A DNA stretch of 64,000 nucleotides from Keithomyces neogunnii (GCA_020975405.1 JAIOWQ010000001.1:1860001-1924000); one strand, 5' to 3'; shown: positions 11,604-23,745, numbered from the stretch's first letter. Numbers and translations are program-made. Notes: generated by a model from the sequence alone, not told the origin.

Positions 11604-11636
11604 ACAGGCAGAACAGGCAGAACAGGCAGAACAGCC
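11604..11636. repeat. Minisatellite of (CAGAACAGG)n type
   Basis: About four tandem copies of a 9-bp unit, aacaggcag, lie 120-150 bp upstream of the MFS start on the minus strand. Confidence 0.85.
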
Positions 11637-11939
11637 AAACGCTTCACCTGCATCTGACGTCCATGGCTGGCCAGACGCGATTCAATCCGCCCTTGCCCCC
11701 GCGTCTTCATTCCGCATCCCGCCACCTTGTACGACTTACTAGATGACGGTAACTCCGAAGTAGCGCCAGCCCGGGGTTTCGAAGCAGCGAGTAGGGAAAT
11801 TGGAATCTATAGCGCGACGCCAGATCGTCATTGCCGCGGCGCTGGCTTGCGGGGGAGGCTGCGCTAGAAGACGTGGGGGTGGACTTGGTGCGGCCAGGAT
11901 CCTGATATAGGCGGTGATGTAAAATCCGACAGTGTCGTT

Positions 11940-11959
11940 GGGGGGGGGGGGGGGGGGGG
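11940..11959. repeat. Poly-G tract, 20 nt
   Basis: An uninterrupted run of 20 guanines. Such tracts are slippage-prone and their length in an assembly is unreliable. Confidence 0.9.
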
Positions 11960-12333
11960 AGGACTGCTGGAGTGGCAATATACATATGAGCAATCTTGGG
12001 TGCCATACTGCCAGTCAATTGGTTTTTTTTTTTTTGCTCTTCAACTTTGGACAAGTAAAAGGAGGGCGGATATTGCACGGCTGACCATGTGCATTGGCAC
12101 TGGTGATTCGCATGAATTGATGCTTCGAAACGGCTCTGCCCCTGGGCAGATGACATGCTTTCAGCGTCCAGTCTGCTGCATGATATTGTACACATGGCCC
12201 GTCTCTTTTTTACCCGGTTTAGCCGACGGCGGTCTTGGGACAGCAACGCTGGCCACCCAAAAATCATGCTTAATCAGATCCTCCAAGTCGCGTAGATCCA
12301 ATTCTGCCGTCAGGGAAGCTGCAATTACTAAGA

Positions 12334-12411
12334 AGGGCTCGATTAAAGGGCTCGATTTGAATCTCTGCCTAGGCTCGATGGAAGGGCTTGATTGAAAAGG
12401 CTCGATTTGAA
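12334..12411. repeat. Imperfect tandem GGCTCGATT units
   Basis: Five spaced copies of GGCTCGATT or one-base variants (near 12335, 12349, 12372, 12384 and 12399), separated by short variable spacers. Not in any gene. Confidence 0.75.
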
Positions 12412-12584
12412 GATTTATTTTTCATAGATCATGAAGTGGCATTGTGTGTTTTTTTCCCTCCGGGGGCCCTCTGGGAGCCCTGCCGGGGGCTCCTGCCTGC
12501 GGCGCTGCCTACCTTCCGTAACATCACAACGCGCCTGCTAAAAGCATCACTTACTCGGTACGTACCTCAAATTCCTCGTCGTCT

Positions 12585-12631
12585 AATCGCCGATGAGTAT
12601 TCGATTTCTGACCAATCGCCGATGAGTATTC
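12585..12631. repeat. 18-bp direct repeat with 11-bp spacer
   Basis: The string aatcgccgatgagtattc occurs at 12585-12602 and again at 12614-12631 without mismatch, separated by 11 bp. Confidence 0.85.
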
Positions 12632-14641
12632 TAAAAGTTATTGGCCTCACTATTGGATTCATTTTAAATAGGCAAAGCGGGCAGCTGCAGCCTGCGGAAC
12701 TGCATCTTCGCGCCTTCGTTCCGCATTTCACGCAAAACTCAGGCAAGCGCCGCTTTGCCTGATCATTCGACACATATTCACCTTCTCGGCAGTCACAACG
12801 GCCCTAGCCAGAGTCCTCATCATGCCATGTATCAAAAAGCTGGTGCTCACTGCTCAGGCTTCAGCACCAACACAGGATGCCTCGTCTCGAGATAAAAACC
12901 TCCGCTCCCCAGGGTAACGTTGAAGCCTAGTTCTGGCCTGAGCGTATAACACAGGTTCTTCTTGCCCGAAATTGCCACGCGGCGCTTCGATACAAGCAGA
13001 GACTTGGGCACCGGGCGCCCTCATTGCACGATCATCTCCCATCAGAGGGTCTGTCTGCGAGGTGGGAAGACGATTACGCAAGCTGCTACAGTGCGCATGC
13101 TCCTAAAATCCCACCACTGATGGCACATCTCGGCGCCCTCGGGGACCTAGCGTTGGAGAAAACGGGCTCGAACCGGTCCAGGGGGGAAGAAGCTTTCGCA
13201 GAACCGGCCATTGCCTTCTTCTTCGGCGTTTAGGCCGTGCCATCAATTTCGAGTTCGCTGCCGACGGCCCGTTCTGCATACTTGGCATTGTTGGGCCAGT
13301 ATGATATGGCAGCCACCTTGTAGAAGCCAAAGGCGTCCGTGACCGTCGGAGCTCCGAGAGGTTGGGCAAGCCGATGAACCCAATGATTTTGGACATGGCC
13401 TCGGCTCAGGCATTCTCTGCAGAGGGCAACTGAGCGCTGTGCACTGAAAAAGGCCACGCGTACCCTTTGAGCGTGCCGGCAGGCCGAGCGCTCTTGCATT
13501 GAAGATGTCTTGGGATTGCGAATTCCAGCATGTTGACCAAAGAGGGTACGAGAAAACGGCTTGAGAGGGGCCGCAATAATACTCCGGGATATATTTGGCA
13601 CCAGGAGTCAGTGCGATGAGCTCTGTTGCCACGGAAATAAGCTGGCTAATGAAGAGGAATCCTCTCCTGACGGGAAACCTCGAGGCTCGCACCGCGGCCC
13701 GAGTCGTCACATTTCGCAGGCGATCCTCGGATAAATGCATCCAGATGAGGCGGCCTTGATTTGCGGAAACCAGCAAGGAGTTTTGGGACACTTCCATTGT
13801 GAAGCCGACGCCATCTAATGGTCCGTGGATCCTCAAGGAAAAGGTAGCGCTGCAGATTTACCACGACCGACGCAGCACAGAGCGCCTTGCACCGGAGGAT
13901 GCAGCCAACGCAAGGTAAATACCGTATCGTGGCTCTGGGACCAAGCCAAGGGCACGCCATGGACCCGAGAGTTGTGCCGCTTCTCGCTGCCCCATCATCG
14001 TCACAGCCTCTTGCGGCTGGCAACAGGGCGACAACTCATACAGGGTCTGAACAAGCTGATTTTGACACCGTTTTGATACCAGATTTGACAGAAAGCCTAG
14101 TCATCAGGTTGAGGCTGCATTGGGGCACGGTACAGCAGTCATCGGATGGAAAATAGGATATTCAGGGGTCCGCGCGTCTGTGCGATATGCCATGGAATGA
14201 CAAATACTCGCCGTCATCTCCCCTCGCAGTCTAATTTATGAACATGTTCACATTTCACGTTTTATATTTTTAAAATCCACCGCGTAACTCACCCGTTTCC
14301 TCCGAGACTCCCTGCAAAAGCCGTTGGCTCGCATGCAAGTGCGCCAACATGTTTGCTTGGAGCCACGAGAATGAAGGTACCCATTGGGCAACCCGAAGCA
14401 AAACCGAGCAGGAAAAGGCCGGAGAAAAAACTCATGACATATTGTCATTGCTGTGGCCATAGTGGCCTGAGTTTTAAGAGGCGGTTGAAGATTCTAAAAA
14501 AGGAGTAAATGTCTCTCCTCCCCCCGTCTACTTCTTCAAGACTCCAGCCGGAGACGCAACTAAACCTACAAAGGCTTCTCGTATGCAGACATTATTCCAC
14601 ACGGACACTTGCACAAGCTGAATCCTACAGGATTGCTCAAC

Positions 14642-16101
14642 ATGCCAGTCAACCCGTTTACTACAGAGGCGTGGACAGAGTATGCTCTCGGGATATGCGT
14701 CTTCCTTATCCGCATCTTTTCCCGCATCAGAGCAGTGGGATTCAAATGGGCCGGCGACGACTACATAGCCATTGTGGCCATGATGTTCTGGACAGTTAGT
14801 TACAGTCTCGTTCCACAAAGGGTGAAGAACAATGTGTCTAACAGAACACCAGATAGAGCTGTCCGTGCTTCACTTGATAGGTACGCGCCTGCACCGACCG
14901 AGCCCGGAAGACCCGACTAATACGGCGGCAGGAGAAAACGGCACAATCACGGGCATGACTGACGAGAGAGCGCTTCAACTCACCGAGGAGGAGAAGAGAA
15001 GGATTGTTTTCGGGAGCAAGTGCCTGCTCGCCGGCTGGTGCATCTACATCACCCTGATCTGGCTGCTCAAGGCTTGCATGCTCTTCCTCTACGGGAGACT
15101 CACGTAAGTTCTGACAGCGGCCGCGGACAAGCCAAGATGCCGCTGACAAAGGCGCAGCCTGGACCTGAAGCAGCGGAAACTGGTCACGATAACGGCAGCC
15201 GTGTGCGCTGTGGCGTACGTTTCCACCATGATTGTCGTCCTGTCGCATTGCACCCCGATGAGCCGCAAGTGGCAGATATATCCGTACCCAGGCGGCACGT
15301 CTCTCTCCCCTTTACACTCTCGCCTTTCCGACCCGCATGAACTAACATTGCACAGATGCGTGTGCCCTCAACACGCCCAACTACTACGTCTTGGTGGTCA
15401 CAAACGTCTTGTAAAATGCCCCTGTCAGTAGCGGGAGTTGGAATCGAGTTGACCAGTCCAGGACCGACATAATGATAACGCTTATCCCGCTGCCACTCCT
15501 CTGGAAGGTGCAAATGCCGCTAAAAAGGTACGTCGAACAGGGCATCTTGCAAACAAAATGACTGACGGAGGTGCCCCAGGAAAATACTCTGCGGCCTGTG
15601 GCTCTGCACCGGCATCTTTATAATGATGGCGACGCTCCTCCGCTGTATTCTCTGCTTCCAAGAGGTCAAGAACATCAACATCGGCACCATCTGGTCGATC
15701 CGAGAAACGGTGAGTTTCAACAACGAGACGTTTCCTGCTCTGCCCCCATCTGACATGACTAGTTTATCGGCATCGTCGCCGTCAATACGCCCGTAATAGG
15801 ACCCTGGATAGCCCGTAGCGCACGAAACCTTCCCACTGTTCGGCCCGGCGCCGGCTCCAAGGAAAGCAACAAGGCGAGCGGCGGGTCGGGCAACACAGCC
15901 AACCACCACAGGATGTCTTTGAAGGGCAAGGACAAGAGAAGCCGAAGGAGCTTCGGCTGGACCACTATCGACGAGGGGAGCAACGAACGTATTGTTCAGG
16001 GCTTTGAGTTGCAGCCGGCAAATCACTCGCATTCCAATTTGAGCTTCAACGTGTCCCACGGAGACGGTGCTTCCAACGTGGACGGCGATTCCAATGTATA
16101 A
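14642..16101 (+). CDS. Fungal rhodopsin-domain integral membrane protein
   Basis: Seven exons: 14642..14794, 14853..15103, 15158..15294, 15356..15410, 15462..15527, 15580..15709 and 15763..16101; 376 residues. Seven hydrophobic segments are seen, from ALGICVFLIRIFSRI to FIGIVAVNTPVIGPWI. The conserved PYPGDAC...NYYVLVVTNVLTD stretch and the loop PLPLLWKVQMPLKRK are typical of the fungal rhodopsin-like domain family (SAT4/PTH11 relatives), proposed to sense surface or chemical cues; the ligand is unknown. The C-terminal tail of about 90 residues is soluble, Ser/Asn-rich and basic. Intron 3 (15295..15355) must begin GCACGT to join PYPG to DAC; the nearby GT donor shifts frame into a stop. Confidence 0.85.
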
Positions 16102-16554
16102 TTGCATTGGTCGTGCAGGAGCAATGAGGACGAGTGCCGGAAACAAGGGAAGAGTAGTCACGCCTTGCATGTATTAATGGACTGCGTAAATTGTATCTAG
16201 GGATATTTCAGCACGAGGGCAAGTTTCGGCAGGACCGTATCTTGATTGCATTCTAATGAAGAATAATCGTCATTTCCTCCTCCTCCTCCTCCTCCTCTTC
16301 TTCTTCTTCTAGAGAGAGTGTGTATTTGCGTTGAGTAAAATCTTGGGCCTGAATCGCAGGCTGATGAATAAGCCAAGGAAACGCGCAACGAAAGAAAGAG
16401 ATGCATCCCAGACGCCATGTTATGTACAATGCATGTAAAGCAGTCGCATGAAAGATCAGATATCCTCCGGAACAAAGTCTAATATCCTGGGCATCGGAGA
16501 CTTTAATCCATCTTGATGCATTTCGTCAAAGAAAGCTTCGCCACAGCCATCCAG
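16102..16554. other. Intergenic between convergent genes
   Basis: Contains 3' flanks of the rhodopsin-domain gene and of the small mitochondrial protein gene, plus a CCT/CTT microsatellite. No gene is seen. Confidence 0.5.
16274..16310. repeat. (CCT)n(CTT)n microsatellite
   Basis: About seven CCT units followed by four to five CTT units, in the 3' flank of the rhodopsin-domain gene. Confidence 0.85.
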
Positions 16555-16865
16555 TCAAACGTGGCCGTCGGCAAACGTCTTGGCCAGATACGGCCAACCC
16601 AGCAATAGCGTGATACCGGGAACGAAACTGTACCAGCAAGGGTTAGTACCCTGATGCGTGAAGCATGCTTCTCCAACGGTGCAACTTACATGGCGGCTTG
16701 CTTGCTGACACGTCTTCCCTCAGCAGCCCAATCGGCCCTGGCGGACCTTTGCGTCATGGGAAGGCGCTGGAAGGGATGAGTTTCCATCGATCGGGCCGCA
16801 CCACGCGCAGCTGATAGAATGGAGAAGGATCTCCGCGTGGCGATGCGTGTGACGGCAGAGCTCAT
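16555..16865 (-). CDS. Small mitochondrial inner-membrane protein (82 residues)
   Basis: Exons 16865..16690 and 16627..16555 (intron GTAAGT, TACTAAC branch, ACAG) encode 82 residues. The N-terminus MSSAVTRIATRRSFSILSAA is a strong mitochondrial presequence with a plausible cleavage region near RSF. After it come HPFQRLPMTQRSARADWAAE and one C-terminal hydrophobic span, FVPGITLLLGWPYLAKTF. The size, presequence, single membrane span and short soluble part resemble accessory subunits of respiratory complexes, but I cannot name it. The gene was found by joining two short exons; neither alone would be called. Confidence 0.7.
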
Positions 16866-19076
16866 TGTGTATGGAAGCAGTGTGACTTCTTTTTGGAAAG
16901 GGTGTGACGTGAGAGTGAGAGCCGAGAAGAGATGTCGATATCGTAGAGTATGGAGTAGAGATTGCTCCTTTGGCTGTTGGATGTTGTATTGTATGCAGTT
17001 GATGTGGTATGAGGGAGACGGAAATGACAGAGGCTGCATGCATGCCGTGCCTTTTTGTACCTGGTGGCACGGCATGGTCATGTTGGCATTTTGGCTTTTC
17101 GGCGCCCGAATTCTGAGCTTCTCAAACCACGGCCCGTCCGTTTCCTTGAGATCCGAGCCATTGTGTGATTAACCTCCTTGGTGGGCAGATAACCTCCCTC
17201 TTGGTCGGAATATCATACCACTTGAAGATCAGGACTCATTGGGCGAGACAGCTGACCAATGACAGGAGAGCTGATTTGGTTTGGGGCCCGATGTGGCTGG
17301 CGCCCCGGGGGCTCAGAGAGAGTTCTCAGCGAGGCGTGACACTGAAAACCTGAAGTGTGCACAAAGGGTGGCGCCACTGCGTCGGGTTCAGCCGGGGAAG
17401 AGCAAGCTGTCTGGTGCCTGCAAAAGATTGCGCAGCACCACAAACCCAGCGGCCCTGCCCTGTCCCTCCCGAGTATCGAACCACGCCGCTGGAGCAGAGC
17501 TAACTTGGTTGGCGCAGCAGTCAAACTTTGCATCAATCGCCAGAATCTGCCACACACTGCCACAGCGCTGAGAAAACCTTGGCTTTCAGAAATTCCGACC
17601 TCGAACTTGATCGGAAAGCCCTCGACGGCCTCGAATCAAAGCACTCATTTTTTTCGCATCCGAGCGACCCCTAACAACTCGAAAATTAATTCAATTCGAT
17701 GGCCTCAATGCCTGGTTACCGCATCCAGGAACGAGGGAAGGGCGATTGATGGCACCATCCCGCCGTGGTTCTGCTCCTCCCAGCCCAGCGCCCCCCCCTC
17801 AGAGTGCTGCTCTGGCGGCTTGTTTGAAATCCGTTTCGCGATATGTACCTTTCTGGCAAGGACGGAATGACTGAATGATCCATGACTTGACGGCGATGAT
17901 TCCCACTGGGTGACTAATTTCCATGGCCTTTGATTCACGACTGTGGGACTGATGACCGCCGTGATGATTGAGTTGAGCCGTGATTCGCACTCGCTGTATG
18001 TGTCGATGCCACGACAAGACCACAGAAGGTCCAGCCGTGCTTGGCTCATCATTGCAATTTTTTAAGCACATCTGTGGCCTCTCCGAGCGCATCGAGTCCA
18101 TGACCAAAGGTAGTCCTTTGACGTTTGGGCTGTTTGTGCAAAAACGGCCCGTTCCCGTGGCCAATACTGACACAATTAAGCCAGCTCTGAAATCAGTGGG
18201 CTCCAGGAAATGTTCGCTACAAATATTGAAACTGCTAAACGCGGCAATTCTTTAAGCTCGGGGCCAAATCCGAAACTCTTGAAAAAGGAGGCAAATGAGT
18301 GCTCCAACTCTCCCTACTCAGAAGCAAGGCCTGCATGATCCATGTTGGACCCGCCTTCAAAAGGTCGAGGCAGACATCTGGAGCTTGGCCGTGTGCTCAG
18401 GGCATCAATGATAGACAGGAGTTTCACCACAGACAGCAGGCGACCGGCTTAAGTCCATCCTAGCTCCACTGTGTGCCGATATTTCCATGGCAGCACCACC
18501 ACTTCCATGACGTCGTGATACTTGAGGAAGGAGACACCCCTCGCTGCAATTGAGTCACAGTCAGTTCACAACATGACGGTTTACGCCGTTTCTGGCCGAT
18601 GATCTCACCCGGGCACTTTGAATTCTTTGTTTTTATTGCTCCTTAATGCGCCAAAGCAAGATTCATCTGTCATTGGACCATAACGCCAACAATAACTTGG
18701 AAGGAGAACAAGGTCCACTCGGAGCTGGTGAGGGGTCGGGCTTCTTCCCGCCCCCCAGCCGTTGAAGAATACTGGGCACTTGCCCCACGATGACTAATAC
18801 CAAACAGTCTGTCAGTGGCATCACCACCGATTCCCAATCAATAGCCAGTATGGGCCAAGTCCCAGTCCAAGATTGCATATAAAGGCCTCACATTAGCCGT
18901 CCCCACATCCGGATATATCAACCTATAAACCAGAAGCTTCCTGGAGAACCTGAGCCGACACTCGCGAGTTTTGCGTGTACAAAAGTCGTCGCAGCGGCGC
19001 CATCATCTCATTTTCAAACTTCCCCCGATTGTCCTGACAGCGCCAGGAGGAGCAAATTCACAAACTTGCAACCAAG
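16866..19076. other. 2.2-kb intergenic region
   Basis: Open frames here (for example a plus frame near 17355-17870) have no recognisable domain and irregular codon use. A CT-rich tract follows the small mitochondrial gene on its upstream side. The last 200 bp, with tatatcaacctataaa near 18914-18930, probably hold the aldo-keto reductase promoter. Confidence 0.5.
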
Positions 19077-20227
19077 ATGCCTCTAGTCGTTCAGAACGTA
19101 AAGCCACGCGTCATCCTGGGTCTCATGACCTTTGGACCCAGTGCGGAAGACGGTGCTCGAATCACTGACTTGGACACCTTCAACAAGGCTCTTGACCTCT
19201 TCCAGGCACGTGGATACAATGAGGTAGATACTGCTCGTGTCTACGCTGGCAGGAACCAGGAGGCTTTCACACGCGAAGCTAAATGGAAGGAGAGAGGATT
19301 GACGCTGGCGACCAAGGTGCAATATCCGTCAGCACCCGGAGAAAATGCGGCCGACAAGGTGATTGCTTCTGTGGAGCTGAGTCTCAAGGAGCTGGGCACC
19401 GACTGCGTAGATGTAAGTCGTCCAAGGCACCATGCACCCCAAGTGTTGAAGTGTTGAATGCGGATTATCCAGGCAAGTTGAAAGGCTGACCATGGTGGAC
19501 ACACCAGATTCTCTATCTGCACAAGCCCGACCGTGCCACTCCGTTCCAGGAGACCCTCGAAGCCGTGGACAAGCTTCACAAGGCTGGCAAGTTTGTCTGG
19601 CTTGGTATCAGCAATTTCACTGCGTATGAGGTGGCCGAGGTCATGATGATTTGCAAGTATAACAACTGGGTTCGCCCCAGCATTTACCAGGGCATGTACA
19701 ACTGCATTACGCGTAATATCGAGCCGGAACTGTTCACTGCTTGCCGCCGCTACGGCCTCGACATTGTCGTGTACAACCCTATTGCAGGCGGCCTCTTCTC
19801 GGGCAAGATCAAGTCGCGCGACATGGTCCCGGAGAGCGGCCGGTTCTCAGACGTCAGCTCAATGCAGGGTGCCCACTACCGACAGCGATACTTCCGTGAG
19901 AGCACCTTCAAGGCTATGCAGGTGGTGGAAAGGGCAGTGGAGAAGCATAATCTGACCATGATTGAGACGGCCCTGCGGTGGATGGTGCATCACTCCAAGC
20001 TCCAGGTGACGGACGGAAACGACGGCATCCTCATTGGTATCTCGAGCGTTGCACAACTGGAGGACAACCTGAACAACTTGGAGAAGGGCCCCCTACCGGA
20101 CGAGATTGTGAAAGCCCTTGATGAGGCATGGCAAATCTCCAAGGCCGATTCTGCCAACTATTGGCACGGCGACTTGGATTATGGCTATGACACTAAGCAG
20201 GTCTTGTTTGGACCTGGAGCAAAGTAG
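19077..20227 (+). CDS. Aldo-keto reductase, AKR7 (aflatoxin-aldehyde reductase) type
   Basis: Exons 19077..19412 and 19508..20227 give 351 residues; the intron is GTAAGT...CACCAG. The TIM-barrel catalytic set is visible: Asp and Tyr in EVDTARVYAGRNQEAF, Lys in LATKVQYP and His in ILYLHKPDR. AKR7-type markers are GKFVWLGISNFTAYEVAEV, SIYQGMYNCITRNIEPELF and YNPIAGGLFSGK, with the NADPH site in GILIGISSVAQLEDNL. Members reduce reactive dialdehydes and related carbonyls in the cytosol. No biosynthetic cluster surrounds it, so detoxification is more likely than a pathway step. Confidence 0.92.
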
Positions 20228-22314
20228 ACGCGTGGAATGCAACTGATCAGGCTATAGTCATAGCCAGGCAGTGCAATTTTTTGAAGATGGACAAGAATGG
20301 AAATACTGCAAGTCAAACGTGGCAAAGGTTGTCTGGTCTTAAGGGCGGAAAATGTGCTCGGTACGTAATGGCATTGTTCCTGGAAGGTGTTGCACAGCAG
20401 GTCTTCCGCCCGCGGACGTCTCCCTGTTCGGACGGTTGCACGGCAGCTATCTAGATTAACAGTTTAGGTGCACGAGTGTGATATGAAATATGTCGAGTAT
20501 TTTCACTGAGGGCCTTGCAGCAGCCAGCGTGACCACATGGCAGCGTACCTACATCAGCTTTGCATGGTTGTGCAGGTGCAGGTGACACTGGATGGATGTA
20601 CTACAGGGACGGTAGGACAATACTCGGCGCCCCCGAAGGGCAAACCCAAGAAAGCGGCCCCTGTTCTCTGTGTGTCGCGACTTGGTCCTTGGCCATAGAA
20701 TTCTGGGAGCATAAACTGCCATTCCTCTCAATATTTAGCAAGCTCAGGCCATGCGTAATCACCCCCCGCACCTTGGAACACTGTGATTGTAATGGAAATC
20801 TGTCACATGACGGTAGCTGAGTCAACCAACATGAACGATAAGCAGCGCCGTTATTTTTTTTTTACCACAGGGAGCGTGTTGCGGATAAGGTGCTGGCTCT
20901 TGCTCACCAAGTATTATGCGATGCATCGTGTTGGACTACGAAACATGCCGATGCTCCGAATCAGCCAAAGCGATAAAGGACAAAAAGAGAAGCCGTTCCC
21001 TCTATTCTGCCAATTCAGTGCTACAACGTTGAAACAGATGGCTCGCCACGACTCGCCACAAGGGAGGGCAACCTCGGAATTGCGCAGGGGTAAACGCCAT
21101 GCTCATGAACCAATGAAGCTATACGCCAGTGTTTTCCAACGATTTTTGCACTTGTACGGAGGTTTAGCCGTAATGAATGGGTTGTTGTCTGCCTGCCAAG
21201 CGATACAGTCTGGTAATATTCCAATTGCATCAGTTGCAGACATGTTTTCCTGAAGCAAGGCTTGCGACACCAACCTTGCGGCCCGTGCCCCACCTGCGCT
21301 CTAGGCAATGCGGAAACGGCCAAGATGCAGGGTTTCAATTGCCAAGGCCATTACTGTTACATCTGCCCAAGTTCGCGGGCATGCTGGAGAATGGCAGAAA
21401 GGACCCTATTACAAGATGCACGTGGTTGTGGTGCAAGCAGGTTGTCGGCTGAGCATGACACTGAAGCAATAGGCCACAAGTACTCCGTACGCTAAACTCA
21501 ATATGTTCAAGGCCACTGCAAACCCAGATCGCTTGCCCGCCCCCCAGGATGTTTCCCGGCCCAGCACCTTGGGTCCCGGTATGAGCTGTCACCAAACCAA
21601 GCAGCGGGCCGTTTTCACTCTGCATGCAGTCTACCAAATTAAAAAATAAATGCCTGCATCTCGTCAGAGACCCAAATACCACCTCTCCACATATATGTGC
21701 ATGTCTCGAAAGGCATCCCGAGACACGAGACAACCCCCCATTCGCCCACCTTGGGGCCGGTGTGCCAGTTCCGGTCAGGGGGTACGTACCCTCCCAGCCC
21801 ACTGTCTCGCAGCTTGTATTGTGGACTCTGGGTCCAATGACGCTGCTCGTCTGATTGAGTTGACGTCTTTGCTGTCCCCAGCCCGGAGGAACCCTCAGCC
21901 CTGGTCTTCCCGTCTCTCCTTTGTTTTCGGGATGAATATACGGAGTAGTTGCCACGATTTGCATCGATAATCGCCCAAGCTTCCTTTTCTTTTCTTCATA
22001 GTCCATTTGCCACCTCATTTCCCCATCTTCTCAATCGCTTGAATCTGACCTCGGGGCATTCTCAATGTCGTCGAAGCCCCCTGGCTAGAGTGTGCCCCAA
22101 TCTCCATTGTTTTCTGTCTGCATTTTGCATCCCTTGGCTGCGAACGGCAACGCAACACCCATTAGCGACGCAGGAACCCGTTCCGTGTGCGAGCCGCCCT
22201 GATCCCGAGCTACCATCTCGGAACTTAATATCGAAAAGTGTCACATGCGGCCCACCGTGTCATAACGCAACCCTTGCTGGCCGGCCGCGCCTCTTCTAAA
22301 CCGCACAAGCGGCC
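20228..22314. other. 2.1-kb intergenic region
   Basis: No supported gene. A minus open frame (21335-22018) lacks any recognisable domain. The last 350 bp are pyrimidine-rich (cttccttttcttttcttcatag), a likely promoter and leader for the DMT transporter. Confidence 0.5.
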
Positions 22315-23745
22315 ATGGACAATGACCGTCGACCAACCCTCCACCGAGGCGGTCGATCCGGCACGCCCCTGCTCTCCAAAGCCGACGACCATTTGAACGA
22401 GACGGAATCTAAACGGTCTTCCCGCTCAGGCACATCCTCTCCCACGTCCCGCCTCACGCCCGACACGGACGAAACTGCAGTCGGCCACCATCCGCCCATG
22501 ACAGCGTCCACCTCACACTTCAGCCGCCAGTCCACCATGCACTCACGCAACCCCGCGAGCACCCTTCAGGCGGCCAAGGCCTCTGCCCGCAAGAAGTACC
22601 TCTTCGCCGCCTTCTTCCTATCCATTTCCCTCGTGGCCTTCTGCGTACAGACCGAGCTATCTGCCTACATCCAGCACGACCTGGCATGGGGCAAAGCATA
22701 CTGCATGATGTACTTGACACATAGCTCATGGGTAGTCTTGTGGCCGTGTACAATTCTCGTTTTGAGGCTCCAGAAGCGCCATGAACCGTGGGACCAATTC
22801 TGGCGCAAACACCTGCAGGTGGTGCTGTCAACCGTGACCATGATTGAGCTTCAGACAATCAACGTCACCACACCCTCGGTTGCGAGACGCGGGAGACCCC
22901 TCATGTACCTCGCGCGGATGACCATCTACATCACCTCGGCACTGACAATTGCCGGGCTGAGCTGGTACATTGCCGTCAGCCTGACCACGCCATCCGATCT
23001 GACGGCCATTTACAACTGCAGCGCCTTCTTCGCATATGCCTTCTCGGTCCCCATTCTCAAGGAGCCACTGCGCATGGACAAGTCCATCGCCGTCATGATT
23101 GCCATTCTGGGCGTCCTGGTGGTCGCCTACGGTGACACGGGCTCTGACGAAGCGACCTCCTCCGCATCAGGCCCCTCCAACCCAGGCGCAGGATCGCGCT
23201 TCGCAGGAAATCTCATCATTGGCGTGGGCTCCGTCCTGTACGGCCTCTACGAGGTGCTCTACAAGCGATACGCCTGCCCGCCCGAGGGCGTATCCCCCGT
23301 CCGAGGCACAATCTTTGCCAACGTGTTTGGCAGCTGCATCGGCTTCTTCACCCTCACGGTCCTCTGGATTCCGTTGCCATTCCTGCACTTTTTGAACATT
23401 GAGCGATTTGAAATCCCCGACATGTCAACTTGCTGGCTCATTCTCGTTGCCGTCTTCTCCAACGCCGTTTTTAGCGGCTGCTTCCTGGTGCTCATATCGT
23501 TGACCTCACCTGTACTGTCGAGCGTGGCAGCCCTGCTGACCATTTTCATCGTGGCCATTGCGGATTGGTTCCTGACGGGCCAACCCCTGAGCTGGGCGGC
23601 GATTATGGGCGGCGGCATGATTATCGTGGCGTTTGCTGCCTTGAGTTGGAGCACGTATCGCGAGATGATGGAACACGAGGCGCAGAAGCTGGCGGTGGAT
23701 CTGACGGATGACGACGAAGAAGACATGGACAGCGACGATGACTAG
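22315..23745 (+). CDS. DMT-superfamily (EamA / SLC35F-like) transporter
   Basis: Single exon, 476 residues. The first 85 are Ser/Thr/Arg-rich and cytosolic. About ten hydrophobic helices follow, beginning YLFAAFFLSISLVAFCVQTE and ending AAIMGGGMIIVAFAALSW, in the two-repeat pattern of EamA-like carriers; SVPILKEPLRMDKSIAVMIA and LLTIFIVAIADWFLTGQPLS are the characteristic ends of each repeat. Fungal relatives include the vacuolar or Golgi YML018C/THI74 type. The C-terminus is an acidic tail (DLTDDDEEDMDSDDD). The substrate cannot be inferred. It is convergent with the sugar transporter. Confidence 0.82.
   Translation: MDNDRRPTLHRGGRSGTPLLSKADDHLNETESKRSSRSGTSSPTSRLTPDTDETAVGHHPPMTASTSHFSRQSTMHSRNPASTLQAAKASARKKYLFAAFFLSISLVAFCVQTELSAYIQHDLAWGKAYCMMYLTHSSWVVLWPCTILVLRLQKRHEPWDQFWRKHLQVVLSTVTMIELQTINVTTPSVARRGRPLMYLARMTIYITSALTIAGLSWYIAVSLTTPSDLTAIYNCSAFFAYAFSVPILKEPLRMDKSIAVMIAILGVLVVAYGDTGSDEATSSASGPSNPGAGSRFAGNLIIGVGSVLYGLYEVLYKRYACPPEGVSPVRGTIFANVFGSCIGFFTLTVLWIPLPFLHFLNIERFEIPDMSTCWLILVAVFSNAVFSGCFLVLISLTSPVLSSVAALLTIFIVAIADWFLTGQPLSWAAIMGGGMIIVAFAALSWSTYREMMEHEAQKLAVDLTDDDEEDMDSDDD

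Larger units (their letters stand above)
11485..14641. other. 3.1-kb non-coding interval with repeats and a possible decayed coding patch
   Basis: No intact gene is supported. It contains a 9-bp minisatellite (about 11604-11636), a 20-nt G tract, a cluster of GGCTCGATT units, an 18-bp direct repeat, and a minus-strand patch near 13230-13836 where protein-like strings switch frame. Confidence 0.5.

Noticed and set aside
12340..12420. Possible tRNA B-box-like strings (ctcgatttgaatc)
   Set aside because: No matching A box, anticodon stem or acceptor stem could be folded around them; they belong to the GGCTCGATT repeats.
12334..12631. CRISPR-like repeat array
   Set aside because: Repeats are short, imperfect and irregularly spaced, in a eukaryotic genome.
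9548..16101. Secondary metabolite cluster around the MFS and rhodopsin-domain genes
   Set aside because: No polyketide synthase, peptide synthetase, terpene cyclase or tailoring set is present in the window.
17355..17870. 171-residue plus frame between the small mitochondrial gene and the aldo-keto reductase
   Set aside because: No domain, irregular codon use and no promoter signature.
21335..22018. 227-residue minus frame in the gap before the DMT transporter
   Set aside because: Low-quality composition and overlap with the transporter's pyrimidine-rich promoter.
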